Under the pieces are notes generated by a model. The model did no database searches. It was given only the letters and a program-made list of their open reading frames with translations, and was not told the origin of the DNA. Both the position numbers and the translations under genes were made by a program. A DNA stretch of 60,227 bases from Candidatus Enterocloster excrementipullorum (GTDB lineage: Bacteria > Bacillota > Clostridia > Lachnospirales > Lachnospiraceae): assembly GCA_019119575.1 (NCBI GenBank), contig DWWT01000078.1:1-60227 (forward strand), in the 5' to 3' direction. This document shows, in pieces, positions 1 to 7,720 of this stretch. Position 1 is the first letter of the stretch, and every line of letters begins with the position of its first letter.

Positions 1-57
1 GCATCCCGCGGAAATCAGGATAAAGCCCAGCCGGGAGGAAAATTTTTCTCGTTCCAT
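1..57 (-). CDS. Sodium-dependent transporter (NSS family), N-terminal fragment
   Basis: Only the first 19 codons lie in the window; the gene continues past the left edge. They read MEREKFSSRLGFILISAGC, which matches the start of neurotransmitter:sodium symporter family proteins (R-E-x-F-x-S-R-x-G-F-I-L-x-x-A-G-x-A-x-G), including the beginning of transmembrane helix 1. The ATG at 57 is preceded by an AGAAGGG ribosome binding site. The family imports amino acids or related small molecules with sodium. The assignment rests on this short conserved stretch, so the substrate cannot be told. A promoter and hairpin lie upstream. Confidence 0.7.
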   Translation of the reverse strand, partial: MEREKFSSRLGFILISAGC

Positions 58-149
58 ACCAATTGTCCCTTCTTCGTTTTTGATCGTCCTCTCCCGGATT
101 CCGCCGCGGTTTTAACACGTTGACGCGGCAGTCTTCCTCTGAACAGAAC

Positions 150-177
150 AAAAGAGCCCCTCCGCAAGAGCTCTTTT
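150..177 (-). terminator. Hairpin, probable terminator of the sucrose operon
   Basis: AAAAGAGC (150-157) and GCTCTTTT (170-177) are perfect inverted repeats around a 12-nt loop, with T runs on either strand. The hairpin lies beyond the fructosidase stop and overlaps the predicted start site of the symporter transcript, so it most likely ends the sucrose operon. Confidence 0.55.
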
Positions 178-180
178 GAC

Positions 181-209
181 ATTTTAGCACAAAATACCTG
201 CTTTCTCAA
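181..209 (-). promoter_or_regulatory. Predicted promoter for the symporter gene
   Basis: On the minus strand TTGAGA (204-209) and TAAAAT (181-186) are separated by 17 bp. This gives a leader of about 115 nt before the ATG at 57. Confidence 0.5.
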
Positions 210-452
210 TCTTTTTTGCATAAATCATGAAACGGCAAAGCTACCGCTCTACTCTCATTTTTTGTAATAGGCAGCTCTCCTCTTATTCTACTAACGTTCA
301 CTTGCACGCTCTTTTAGCAGTCCTGCTTGTCTGCCGTTGCATTTAATCTGTTTCTGATACAGGAAGCAAAATCAGGGCTGAAACCGCCAATTGGAGTGCA
401 GAGGGCAGACGCCTTTTATGCTCGTCTGTATATTGGCCTCACCTTGGGGGCT
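210..452. other. Intergenic stretch without a recognisable gene
   Basis: No convincing coding frame, tRNA or repeat is visible. A weak inverted repeat (GCAGACG near 410 and CGTCTGT near 425) lies just after the fructosidase gene and could be a 3'-end structure. Nothing else stands out. Confidence 0.4.
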
Positions 453-1844
453 TTATGAAAAATCAAACCGAAGCGGTTCCAAACGGTACAGAGCAATTTT
501 GCGGAGCGTCCTTCCTATACCGGCCGTCAGACTGAGCCGGTCATTTGCGGCCGAAAGGTACATCCGATAAGTTGCATTTATTCTGCCCTCATTAAAAAAT
601 AATTCTATGCTTGACATATCTGCGATTATACGCAGCGAGACCCATTCCTTTTCTGTTTGTCCAAGGTGAATGCAAAACTGCCGCTTTTCCCCGCTTTCCC
701 TTATTTCTATCTCTGCCTCCCGGCATGTCAGAAATATATGGATGCCATCTCCTATGTCCCCGATTCTCAGTGCCAGATCGATTTTCCCTTTTTGCAGCTC
801 CTGAACTGGTATCTCCAATTCCAAATCGAACAGCGCGCATCGAAGGCCATCTAAAACGTTTGTCTGTGCCGGAAGTTTCCAATCTCTTCTCTCCAGAAGG
901 GGTGTGCGCAGCTTTTTGATCTCTTCAATTGGGTACATTATAAGTTCCCCTCGCTGTATTTTCACCTCCCGCGGATAAGTCAGGGCCCCCGCCCATTGAT
1001 ATTCCCTGCTTTTTTTCTCGGATTCCCAGTTATCCATCCAGGCCAGCAGAAGCTTGCGCCCGCCGGAGTTGATCATCTGCGGGGCATAAAATTCCGTCCC
1101 CCAGTCCACCCGCCCCTCTTTTTCCACAAGGAATCTTCCTGTTTCATAGTCCAGCTCCCCGGTAAAATACCAGGAACTGTGTTTAATCCCCTCACGGTTC
1201 TCAGGAGATATAAGAAGAAGCGTGCCTTCCGGGTATTCTGTCAGGCAGGGGCACTCCCACATATCTCCCTGGTTCTCTCTGCCTTCCAGCATTACATTTA
1301 CAAACTCCCAGCTGAGGAGATCCCTGCTTCTATACAGCAGCACTCTTCCCCTGCTGTTCCATTTTGAACCGATTATGCAGTAATAGTATTCCCCCTTTTT
1401 CCACATATAGGGATCCCGAAAATCCTCCTCCATACAGGCCGGATGGGGAATTACCGGATTGCCCGGATGTTTTTCAAAATGCACGCCGTCCCGGCTTTTC
1501 GCCAGGCACTGCTCCTCTTTTGGATGTCTGTCTGCCACATGCCCTGTATACAGTATGCAAAGTTCGTGTTCTTTCTCAATAGCAGATCCGGAATAGCACC
1601 CCTGACAGTCATAAAATTCCTGGGGATACAGCGCCGGCGGCAAAAACGTATACTGCTGAAAATCGTTTGTGACCACATGGCCCCAGTGCTTTATCCCCCC
1701 ATCCGCCGAATAGGGATACGCTTGATAAAAAATGTGATACGCTCCTTTATATTGCGTAAATCCATTTGGATCGTTCATCCATCCTGTAGGCGGCGTCAAA
1801 TGAATTTTCAAGCGGTATGGATCGCCCTTGAACGGAACCGTCAT
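453..1844 (-). CDS. GH32 beta-fructofuranosidase (sucrose/FOS hydrolase)
   Basis: A 463-residue glycoside hydrolase family 32 enzyme that hydrolyses terminal fructose from sucrose or fructo-oligosaccharides. Signature motifs are WMNDPNG with the nucleophile Asp25, the RDP motif (FRDPYMW) and the EC motif (MWECPCL) carrying the acid/base Glu. A five-bladed propeller and C-terminal beta-sandwich are expected from the length. There is no signal peptide, so it should act in the cytosol on imported sugar. The start at 1844 was chosen over an in-frame codon at 1913 because ATG overlaps the phosphorylase stop as ATGA and GGGAGG sits just upstream. Translational coupling is therefore likely. It is the last gene of the sucrose operon. 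Confidence 0.93.
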   Translation of the reverse strand: MTVPFKGDPYRLKIHLTPPTGWMNDPNGFTQYKGAYHIFYQAYPYSADGGIKHWGHVVTNDFQQYTFLPPALYPQEFYDCQGCYSGSAIEKEHELCILYTGHVADRHPKEEQCLAKSRDGVHFEKHPGNPVIPHPACMEEDFRDPYMWKKGEYYYCIIGSKWNSRGRVLLYRSRDLLSWEFVNVMLEGRENQGDMWECPCLTEYPEGTLLLISPENREGIKHSSWYFTGELDYETGRFLVEKEGRVDWGTEFYAPQMINSGGRKLLLAWMDNWESEKKSREYQWAGALTYPREVKIQRGELIMYPIEEIKKLRTPLLERRDWKLPAQTNVLDGLRCALFDLELEIPVQELQKGKIDLALRIGDIGDGIHIFLTCREAEIEIRESGEKRQFCIHLGQTEKEWVSLRIIADMSSIELFFNEGRINATYRMYLSAANDRLSLTAGIGRTLRKIALYRLEPLRFDFS

Positions 1845-3301
1845 ATAGAGAGTTCCTCCCATTTCTGCCGGCACATGCGGCGGATGTGGAAATCCCCTGT
1901 TGAAAGATCGCATTCCAATACTGCGGCCTCATCTTCCCAAGTCCGTTCAATCAAAAAACTATGCCGGTCTTTAAGCTGAATTTGTATTTGACCTTGAAAG
2001 GCCGGACAATTGTTGCGAAATTCCAAAAGTTTTATCAGGCGTTTGACTACACTGCGGTTCATATGCTCATCTATTTCTTCCCACGGGAAATTGTGACGGT
2101 TGATATCCCGGTGATCGCTGCTCTTCATAAGGCCGTCAATGTCATTTTTTCCCGCAAGAAGTCCCTCATAATAGACCATAGGAATCCCCGGAGCAAAAAG
2201 CTGAATCGCCCTGGCACACAGATACCGTTTTTCGTCTTCCTCCAATATTGAGAAGTATGTCCCGTAAAGCTGATAAGATTCCCAATACTTTTTCTTCTCC
2301 GGATGAAGTTCCCTGTACGCATAGCTCAGATTGCCCTCCACTTTGCGTATGGTTTCTTCCGCCTCCCCCCGCTCTACCCAGCCGTCTGCGTCATATACGC
2401 CGATTCCATCATGCGTATCCAAAACTGTAAATTGATTTCTGGGAGAATTTTTCATCCATTCCACCAAGCGCTCCGCCTCTCCCGTAACCACGGCATGGAG
2501 AACCAAAAATGGAAGTACAAAATCATATGTCCATATCCCATGTTCCTCCAATTTTTTAGCCATTTCCCAGCGGGCATGGATTTCCGTAAACATAAGACGT
2601 CCTTTTTTTTCAAAATAAGCATTCAGGGGTTCTAAAAATTCCCACAGCTGCGGTTCAGCGCAAAAGCATCGCGTCCCCTTGATTTTTGTCACATATCCTG
2701 CGGCATCCAACCGGATACCGGATATTCCATGATCTAAAAGTCCGTCAATGGTTTCTCGGATATATTCCTTTGTAACAGGCTTTGTCACATCAATATCCAC
2801 TTGGGTGTCACGGAACGTATTCCATATTTTCCTGACTGTGCCGTCCCCCAGCTTCACTTGAATATAGGGATCCGCTTCTTTTCTGCGGTAAAGGAGCTGA
2901 TATTCCGGAGATGTTTTATAGTCTGATCCCCAAAATTCTTCAAAGTCCAAAAACATTTCCCGGTAGGGTGACTTTTCTCCTTTCATCAGGTAATCTTTAA
3001 ATTCCCTGCTTTCTGTTGAAATATGATTTACCATCATATCGCAGTATATATCCCAGTCTTTTTTCAATGCCTCAATATCTTCCCATGTTCCAAAGGCCGG
3101 ATCCACCTGGTCATATCGTACCGGGGCAAACCCCCTGTCCCCCGTAGAAGGGAAAAAGGGGAGTATATGAATGCCGTGAAAACATTTTCCGAAATAGCGC
3201 TCCATGCAGCGATGAAGGCCCTTCAGGTTTCCGCCCAAAGAATCGGGATATGTAATGAGTATTACTCCATCGTTGATTTTCATTCTACTTAATCGCTCCA
3301 T
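1841..3301 (-). CDS. gtfA: Sucrose phosphorylase (GH13_18)
   Basis: A 486-residue enzyme that phosphorolyses sucrose to glucose-1-phosphate and fructose, saving one ATP compared with hydrolysis. It shares the family's ITYPDSLGGNL start and the LPFFPSTGDRGFAP segment. The nucleophile is Asp199 in GIRLDAAGY, the acid/base Glu240 in FTEIHA, and the stabilising Asp298 in LDTHDGIG. The C-terminal domain is normal length. The ATG at 3301 has AGGAG six bases upstream and lies inside the end of the preceding permease gene (17-nt overlap); an ATG at 3283 has a poorer site. A related GH13_18 phosphorylase for glucosylglycerate or sucrose-6-phosphate is possible, but the sucrose type fits the motifs and the GH32 neighbour best. 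Confidence 0.9.
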   Translation of the reverse strand: MERLSRMKINDGVILITYPDSLGGNLKGLHRCMERYFGKCFHGIHILPFFPSTGDRGFAPVRYDQVDPAFGTWEDIEALKKDWDIYCDMMVNHISTESREFKDYLMKGEKSPYREMFLDFEEFWGSDYKTSPEYQLLYRRKEADPYIQVKLGDGTVRKIWNTFRDTQVDIDVTKPVTKEYIRETIDGLLDHGISGIRLDAAGYVTKIKGTRCFCAEPQLWEFLEPLNAYFEKKGRLMFTEIHARWEMAKKLEEHGIWTYDFVLPFLVLHAVVTGEAERLVEWMKNSPRNQFTVLDTHDGIGVYDADGWVERGEAEETIRKVEGNLSYAYRELHPEKKKYWESYQLYGTYFSILEEDEKRYLCARAIQLFAPGIPMVYYEGLLAGKNDIDGLMKSSDHRDINRHNFPWEEIDEHMNRSVVKRLIKLLEFRNNCPAFQGQIQIQLKDRHSFLIERTWEDEAAVLECDLSTGDFHIRRMCRQKWEELSI

Positions 3302-4112
3302 CCATAACTCCTGCTACAATCTGCTTCTGCAGGAATATATATACTGCCACAACCGGCAGAACACTTAAAATCAAGGCCGCCATGGCGTATCCCAATTCGG
3401 CTGTATACTCTCCAAAAAAGTAGAATGTAGACAGCGGAATCGTTCTGGCCTTATCCTTAATCAAAACCAAAGAGGGCAGCAGGAAATCGTTCCATGTCCA
3501 AAGAATATTAATAATTAATATTGTTGTAGAAATGGACTTTAAATTTGGAAACACTATCCTCCAAAAGCATGCGCTGTGGCTGCACCCGTCAATCATGGCC
3601 GCTTCTTCCATTTCCTTGGATATGCTTTTAATGAATCCATGATACATGAAAGTTGTCATCGGCATTCCAAATCCCAAGTAAAAGAATACCAGAGCCGTTC
3701 TGCTGTTCATCCATCCCAGCTTTCCAAAAATAGATACAAACGGTATCATTAGAGACTGGAACGGAATAATCATAGCGCAGACTAAAACTCCCAAAATAAT
3801 TTTATTAATTTTCCAGCTCCATCGCACCAGCATATAAGCCAGCATTGACCCGAATACAATCAAAACGATCTGGCTCAGTACCGTTACATATACTGTATTT
3901 CCCAGAACTTTAGGAAAATCCATTGTAGTCCATGCTGTCACAAAATTATCCATAGAAAATTCCATCGGAAACGCCAACGGATTTTTTATAATTTCCTTTC
4001 TTGTCTTCAAAGAATTCAGAAGCACCAGGAAAAATGGGAACAGCATCAGCAGCATGCAGAAAACAGCCAAGATCTGGCAGCAAATTCCGGCATTTTGTTT
4101 TTTGCTTTTCAT
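3285..4112 (-). CDS. Carbohydrate ABC transporter permease (MalG/MsmG type)
   Basis: A 275-residue inner-membrane permease with about six hydrophobic segments. The EAA loop reads EEAAMIDGCS followed by FWRIVFPNL, which contacts the ATPase. It pairs with the upstream MalF-type permease, whose stop overlaps its start by 4 bp (4109-4112). The fold and operon place it as the second channel subunit of the sucrose/FOS importer. No ATPase gene is present in the locus; related CUT1 systems often use a shared MsmK-type ATPase encoded elsewhere. Confidence 0.92.
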   Translation of the reverse strand: MKSKKQNAGICCQILAVFCMLLMLFPFFLVLLNSLKTRKEIIKNPLAFPMEFSMDNFVTAWTTMDFPKVLGNTVYVTVLSQIVLIVFGSMLAYMLVRWSWKINKIILGVLVCAMIIPFQSLMIPFVSIFGKLGWMNSRTALVFFYLGFGMPMTTFMYHGFIKSISKEMEEAAMIDGCSHSACFWRIVFPNLKSISTTILIINILWTWNDFLLPSLVLIKDKARTIPLSTFYFFGEYTAELGYAMAALILSVLPVVAVYIFLQKQIVAGVMDGAIK

Positions 4113-4999
4113 ATTGCCTCTACCTCCTTTTTCTTAAGGACAAAGACCTGAATAAGGGCAATAGCAGCCACTATTGCAAACAAAATAAACGCTTTTGCCT
4201 GTCCCGGCCCAAGATTGTAATTTAAAAATGCTTCATTATAAATGTGCATAGACGCCAGCTCTGTTGTTTTATAAGGCCCTCCTTTTGTCAGGGATAGATT
4301 TACATCGTAAACCATGAAGGCCTTTCTCAGCGTCAAAAACAGAGTTATTGTAAATGACTGTACCATCAAAGGAAGTTTGATCCGCAAAAGCGTCTGAATC
4401 GGAGTGGCTCCGTCGATTTTGGATGCCTCTACCAAACTCTTATCAATTCCGGTTAATCCGGCAATATAGATCAGCATCATATATCCCGCATTCTGCCAGA
4501 TTCCCACAATAATAAGCGCCCACAGCGCCATGTGAGGATTCGTAAGCCAGCTTTTCTCCAGCCATTCAATCCCTGTACCGGATCCAAAAAACGGAATCAC
4601 TCTTGAAAAAACAAACTGCCAAATGTATCCCAGGATAACGCCACCTATCAGATTGGGTGTAAAATAACCCGCTCTATAAAAGTTCTGAAACTTTATACCG
4701 CTTGTAACTAATAAGCTGAAGCAAAACGCCAATAAATTAGAAATAATTACGACAAAAAACACATAATAGAAGGTTTTTCCCAAAGAGTCCCAAAAAGCTG
4801 CATCCGTAACTGCTTTTATATAATTTTGTGCCCCGACAAAGGAAATCGCCTCGTCAAAATTTCCATTCCAGTTGGTAAGCGAAAGTCCTATACCCGCAGC
4901 AAAGGGGATCAGAACCACAAACAGAAAGGCTGCCAACGGAATAAATCCGAACTGAAAAAATATTTTTAAAACAGCTGCTTTGTTTTTTTCTCTATACAT
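4109..4999 (-). CDS. Carbohydrate ABC transporter permease (MalF/MsmF type)
   Basis: A 296-residue first channel subunit of a CUT1 sugar importer with six predicted membrane segments and the EAA motif EASKIDGATP ahead of LRIKLPLM. The start at 4999 (MYREKNKA) was chosen because GGAGGG lies just upstream. In-frame starts at 5011 and 5044 are less likely, and 5044 falls inside the hairpin at 5021-5050. It follows the binding-protein gene and precedes the second permease with overlapping stop and start. Confidence 0.9.
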   Translation of the reverse strand: MYREKNKAAVLKIFFQFGFIPLAAFLFVVLIPFAAGIGLSLTNWNGNFDEAISFVGAQNYIKAVTDAAFWDSLGKTFYYVFFVVIISNLLAFCFSLLVTSGIKFQNFYRAGYFTPNLIGGVILGYIWQFVFSRVIPFFGSGTGIEWLEKSWLTNPHMALWALIIVGIWQNAGYMMLIYIAGLTGIDKSLVEASKIDGATPIQTLLRIKLPLMVQSFTITLFLTLRKAFMVYDVNLSLTKGGPYKTTELASMHIYNEAFLNYNLGPGQAKAFILFAIVAAIALIQVFVLKKKEVEAI

Positions 5000-5020
5000 T
5001 TTTCCCTCCATCGATCGCAA

Positions 5021-5050
5021 AAAGAGATGCCGTTGGAGCGGCATCTCTTT
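5021..5050 (-). terminator. Intercistronic hairpin between binding protein and permeases
   Basis: AAAGAGATGCC (5021-5031) and GGCATCTCTTT (5040-5050) form a perfect 11-bp stem with an 8-nt loop, 11 bp after the binding-protein stop. Such stems after solute-binding-protein genes commonly act as partial terminators or 3' stabilisers so that the binding protein is made in excess over the permeases. Confidence 0.75.
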
Positions 5051-5061
5051 CTACTCTTTCC

Positions 5062-6432
5062 TTACTCAGCCGCCGACTCTACCCATTCCTCTGCAAACTG
5101 GGCAGCCACATCTTCGCGAGTAATCACCCCATCAAGATATTGCTGCATTGTTGCTCCAAACAGATTCATGGCTCCAGCCGGGAAATAGTCACTCATACGC
5201 TCCAGCGTATTGCCATCTGCCATATACTGATTCAGCTGCACGGCCGTAGGATTGGAGGGTTCTAATGCAAAACCTTCAAAAACAGGAGTAAACTGCAGGG
5301 TATTGATATAGCAGTTCTGCCCCTCTTCCGAGGTGATCAGCCAGTCAAAGAAATCAATTGCCGCCTGCTGCTCTTCCGGAGTAGACTGTTTTCCATCAAT
5401 CGCAAACATAGAATAGGAAAGAACAATCTCCTTGTTGCCGTAAGCATCGTCCGCATCTCCCATGGGATACGGCATAAGGCCCACCTCTGCCTCCGGATTC
5501 ACTGCAATAATGTTGGGATATACAAAGTTTCCAATCGGCCAAAAAGCAACCTCGTCCGAAGCCATTGTCAGCTGGTCGTCCTCATATGTATTGGACAGCG
5601 GGGAATCCTTGTATGTATTATACTTCATAATCAGATCAAAAGTATCCATCCATTCATTAAACACCTGGCTGTTCTGGAAATCATATGTTCCCTCTTTGCA
5701 CTGCTCAATCACCGCCTGCCTCTCATCATAGTCCGGACTTACAGCGCCAAAAAGTACGGAAGGAAGATGAGAGCCTAAAAGCCAGTCCATATTGGACATC
5801 TGGATAGGAGAATATTCCGTCTTGGAAATCTCGTCCAAAATTGCTTCGAAATCCTTGCGGTTTTTAATAGACGCGGGATCAAATTCTCTTCCTGTCGCCG
5901 CCTCAATTACTGTCTTATTATAGAGAATTCCGATTCCCTCTGCCGTAGTCGGCACCGCAAGCACCTTTCCATCCACAGAGGTCTTGGGTTTCGCCCAGTC
6001 ATATACAAGATTTGCAAACTTTGTGTCTGTTATATCAAGAAAATTATCAGAAAACGCCGTAAATTCCGGTCCGCCTACCATAGTAATTGTCGGAGCATTT
6101 CCAGAAGCATACAGTGAGGTCAGCTTCTCGTAAATTGTCTGGCCAGAAAGCGGAATTGCCGAAATAGTCACATTGGGATGGCTTGCCATGTAAGTGGAAA
6201 AGGTTTCTTCAAACTGTGTCACAATCTCCGGCTTTGTTACCAAAAAGCTGATTTCTACCGGTTCCCCTTCTTCGGCCGTACCTTCATCTGCGCTCTCTGC
6301 AGCTTCCGCTGTATCCTTGGATGTGCTCACCGCAGCGCTTTCCGTCTGAGTGCTCTCCTCTTCCGCAGATCCGCAAGCAGAAAGAGAAACCGCTGTAGCT
6401 GCCATAATCGCTAATGCTGTTAACTTTTTCAT
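5062..6432 (-). CDS. Sugar ABC transporter substrate-binding lipoprotein
   Basis: A 456-residue extracellular solute-binding protein of the MalE/MsmE family. The signal peptide ends in a lipobox LSAC with the lipidated Cys20, followed by an acidic Ser/Thr/Glu-rich linker to about residue 60 and then the bilobal domain (VEISFLVTKPEIV onward). It should capture sucrose or short fructans outside the cell and deliver them to the two permeases downstream. The start at 6432 (MKKLTALAIM) has GGGAGG upstream; an upstream in-frame codon at 6477 would bury the signal peptide and is rejected. It is the first structural gene after the predicted AraC-controlled promoter. Confidence 0.9.
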   Translation of the reverse strand: MKKLTALAIMAATAVSLSACGSAEEESTQTESAAVSTSKDTAEAAESADEGTAEEGEPVEISFLVTKPEIVTQFEETFSTYMASHPNVTISAIPLSGQTIYEKLTSLYASGNAPTITMVGGPEFTAFSDNFLDITDTKFANLVYDWAKPKTSVDGKVLAVPTTAEGIGILYNKTVIEAATGREFDPASIKNRKDFEAILDEISKTEYSPIQMSNMDWLLGSHLPSVLFGAVSPDYDERQAVIEQCKEGTYDFQNSQVFNEWMDTFDLIMKYNTYKDSPLSNTYEDDQLTMASDEVAFWPIGNFVYPNIIAVNPEAEVGLMPYPMGDADDAYGNKEIVLSYSMFAIDGKQSTPEEQQAAIDFFDWLITSEEGQNCYINTLQFTPVFEGFALEPSNPTAVQLNQYMADGNTLERMSDYFPAGAMNLFGATMQQYLDGVITREDVAAQFAEEWVESAAE

Positions 6433-6511
6433 GAAAATTAACCTCCCTACTTTAGAGTTCATTGATATTGTTATCACTTTTGCTCATGAGCTTCCTTCAT
6501 CGGATATGCAA

Positions 6512-6566
6512 ATTATAACACATTGACCAAAATAGAGAATAGCATAAGATTGCATCTACATTGCAT
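6512..6566 (-). promoter_or_regulatory. Sucrose-operon promoter with three phased operator-like repeats
   Basis: On the minus strand a perfect -10 TATAAT lies at 6512-6517, but the expected -35 position (6535-6540) is non-consensus. Three ATGCAAT/ATGCTAT repeats lie at 6560-6566, 6549-6555 and 6539-6545, spaced 11 and 10 bp, so they lie on one face of the helix and the last reaches the -35 region. This is the arrangement expected for an AraC-type activator that replaces -35 contacts. The link to the neighbouring regulator is inferred. Confidence 0.6.
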
Positions 6567-6573
6567 ATATTGA

Positions 6574-7473
6574 CTAATGTTCCTCCTCGTTCCCGCCTCC
6601 ATCAAGCCGCAGCATCAATACATTATGGTTATGAGCCTGGATATATTCTTTATATTCCCTTGGCGACATAAAATAGATGGACTTGAAAGCCCTGTAAAAA
6701 TTTGTATAATCTTCAAATCCACATCGCCTGTATATAGTCTGTATCGGTTCGCCGTCAGCAATCAAATTTCTGGCAATCATAAGACGTTTTTTCTTTAAAT
6801 ATTCCATCAAAGTCATCTGCGTATGCTTTTTGAATTTCCGCATTAAATGGAACTTATTCATATAGAAATTTTCAGCCACTTCATCCAGAGAAACCCTGTC
6901 CAAAACATGGCGGTCCAGATATTCCATAACTTCTTTAACAATCGGATCCTGTCTCGGCTCTACTTTTCGGATATAAAACGAACTTTTACTGTATTTGCAA
7001 AGCAAAAGGAGAAGCTCCCGCAAATAATTTTCCAACAAATCCTTTGAAATACTGTCGTTCTGTTCTGACTCTTCTACCAGATTATCCAATATCTCCCGTA
7101 TTTTTTCAGAATTGACAGCCGGAAGTCTCAGCAATTCCGCATCTTCTTTCCGGTTAAAAATAATTTCCCGGTATTCTTCTTTTTGAATCAGAGTCTCAAT
7201 AAATTCATTTGTCATCCACACTACATAACGCTTATATTCCGAAGTGAAGTCTTTTACCACTGCCTTATGCAGCTTTTGCTTGCGGATCACTACGATATCT
7301 CCCGGCCTCAGCGTGTAAATCCGGCTGTCAATGATATAATCGCATGCTCCCTCTTTATGATAATAAATCTCCAGATAATCATGGTAATGCAGGGGATTAT
7401 CGACCTGTGACTTGGCGGTTTTATAATAAATTTCATAATTCTTTGAACTCATCACATCTTTTAAATATTCCAT
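6574..7473 (-). CDS. AraC-family transcriptional regulator
   Basis: A 299-residue regulator. The N-terminal cupin (HYHDYLEIYYHKEG through LRPGDIVVIRK) is expected to bind a sugar ligand. The C-terminal AraC double helix-turn-helix spans about residues 190-285 (FHLMRKFKKHTQMTLMEYL and CGFEDYTNFYRAFKSIY). The ATG at 7473 has AGGGAG upstream; a GTG at 7488 is the alternative. It lies directly upstream of the binding-protein gene on the same strand with 141 bp between, containing the phased repeats. It is the likely activator of the sucrose operon. Confidence 0.9.
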   Translation of the reverse strand: MEYLKDVMSSKNYEIYYKTAKSQVDNPLHYHDYLEIYYHKEGACDYIIDSRIYTLRPGDIVVIRKQKLHKAVVKDFTSEYKRYVVWMTNEFIETLIQKEEYREIIFNRKEDAELLRLPAVNSEKIREILDNLVEESEQNDSISKDLLENYLRELLLLLCKYSKSSFYIRKVEPRQDPIVKEVMEYLDRHVLDRVSLDEVAENFYMNKFHLMRKFKKHTQMTLMEYLKKKRLMIARNLIADGEPIQTIYRRCGFEDYTNFYRAFKSIYFMSPREYKEYIQAHNHNVLMLRLDGGGNEEEH

Positions 7474-7540
7474 TCTTCTCTCCCTCACATCAAAAATTTT
7501 CCCAAATACTCCTCTTTGTGTAGCCGATCTTTTTTACTGG

Positions 7541-7620
7541 AGTGTGTTTGAAAATTGCTTTCTGCCAGATGCGCGTTCCACTTTGCGGGACACCAACGAC
7601 GCCCTTTAGGGTCTTCGGGC
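7541..7620. repeat. Possible dispersed non-coding element
   Basis: This stretch between the AraC gene and the XRE-pair promoter is higher in GC than its surroundings and begins GAGTGTGTTTGAAAATTGC. It has an inverted repeat near 7600 (CCCTTTAGGG). Similar sequence is recalled from intergenic regions of related Clostridia, but only one copy is seen here. The minus-strand open frame across it has no convincing start site. Confidence 0.25.
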
Positions 7621-7627
7621 CAAATAT

Positions 7628-7693
7628 ATGTAAAAAGTATTTGACATTCATTTCCCATTCCGATATATTAAAAATGTAAAAAACTTTTGACAT
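7628..7693 (+). promoter_or_regulatory. Promoter with two operator-like repeats for the XRE pair
   Basis: TTGACA (7641-7646) and TATATT (7664-7669) are 17 bp apart. Two near-identical blocks, ATGTAAAAAGTATTTGACATT (7628-7648, written here as TGTAAAAA..TTTGACA) and the same motif at 7674-7693, overlap the -35 and lie just past the -10. Each is an imperfect inverted repeat (TGTAAA / TTTGACA). The position suits autorepression by the XRE protein of this operon. Confidence 0.55.
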
Positions 7694-7720
7694 TACAAAA
7701 TAAAAGAAAGGAGCTAAGCG

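Noticed and set aside
15..221. A 68-codon minus-strand frame upstream of the symporter start
   Set aside because: It crosses the hairpin and promoter and conflicts with the better-supported symporter start at 57.
7490..7693. A 67-codon minus-strand frame in the gap before the XRE pair
   Set aside because: No good start signal, and it runs across the promoter and operator repeats of the opposite strand.
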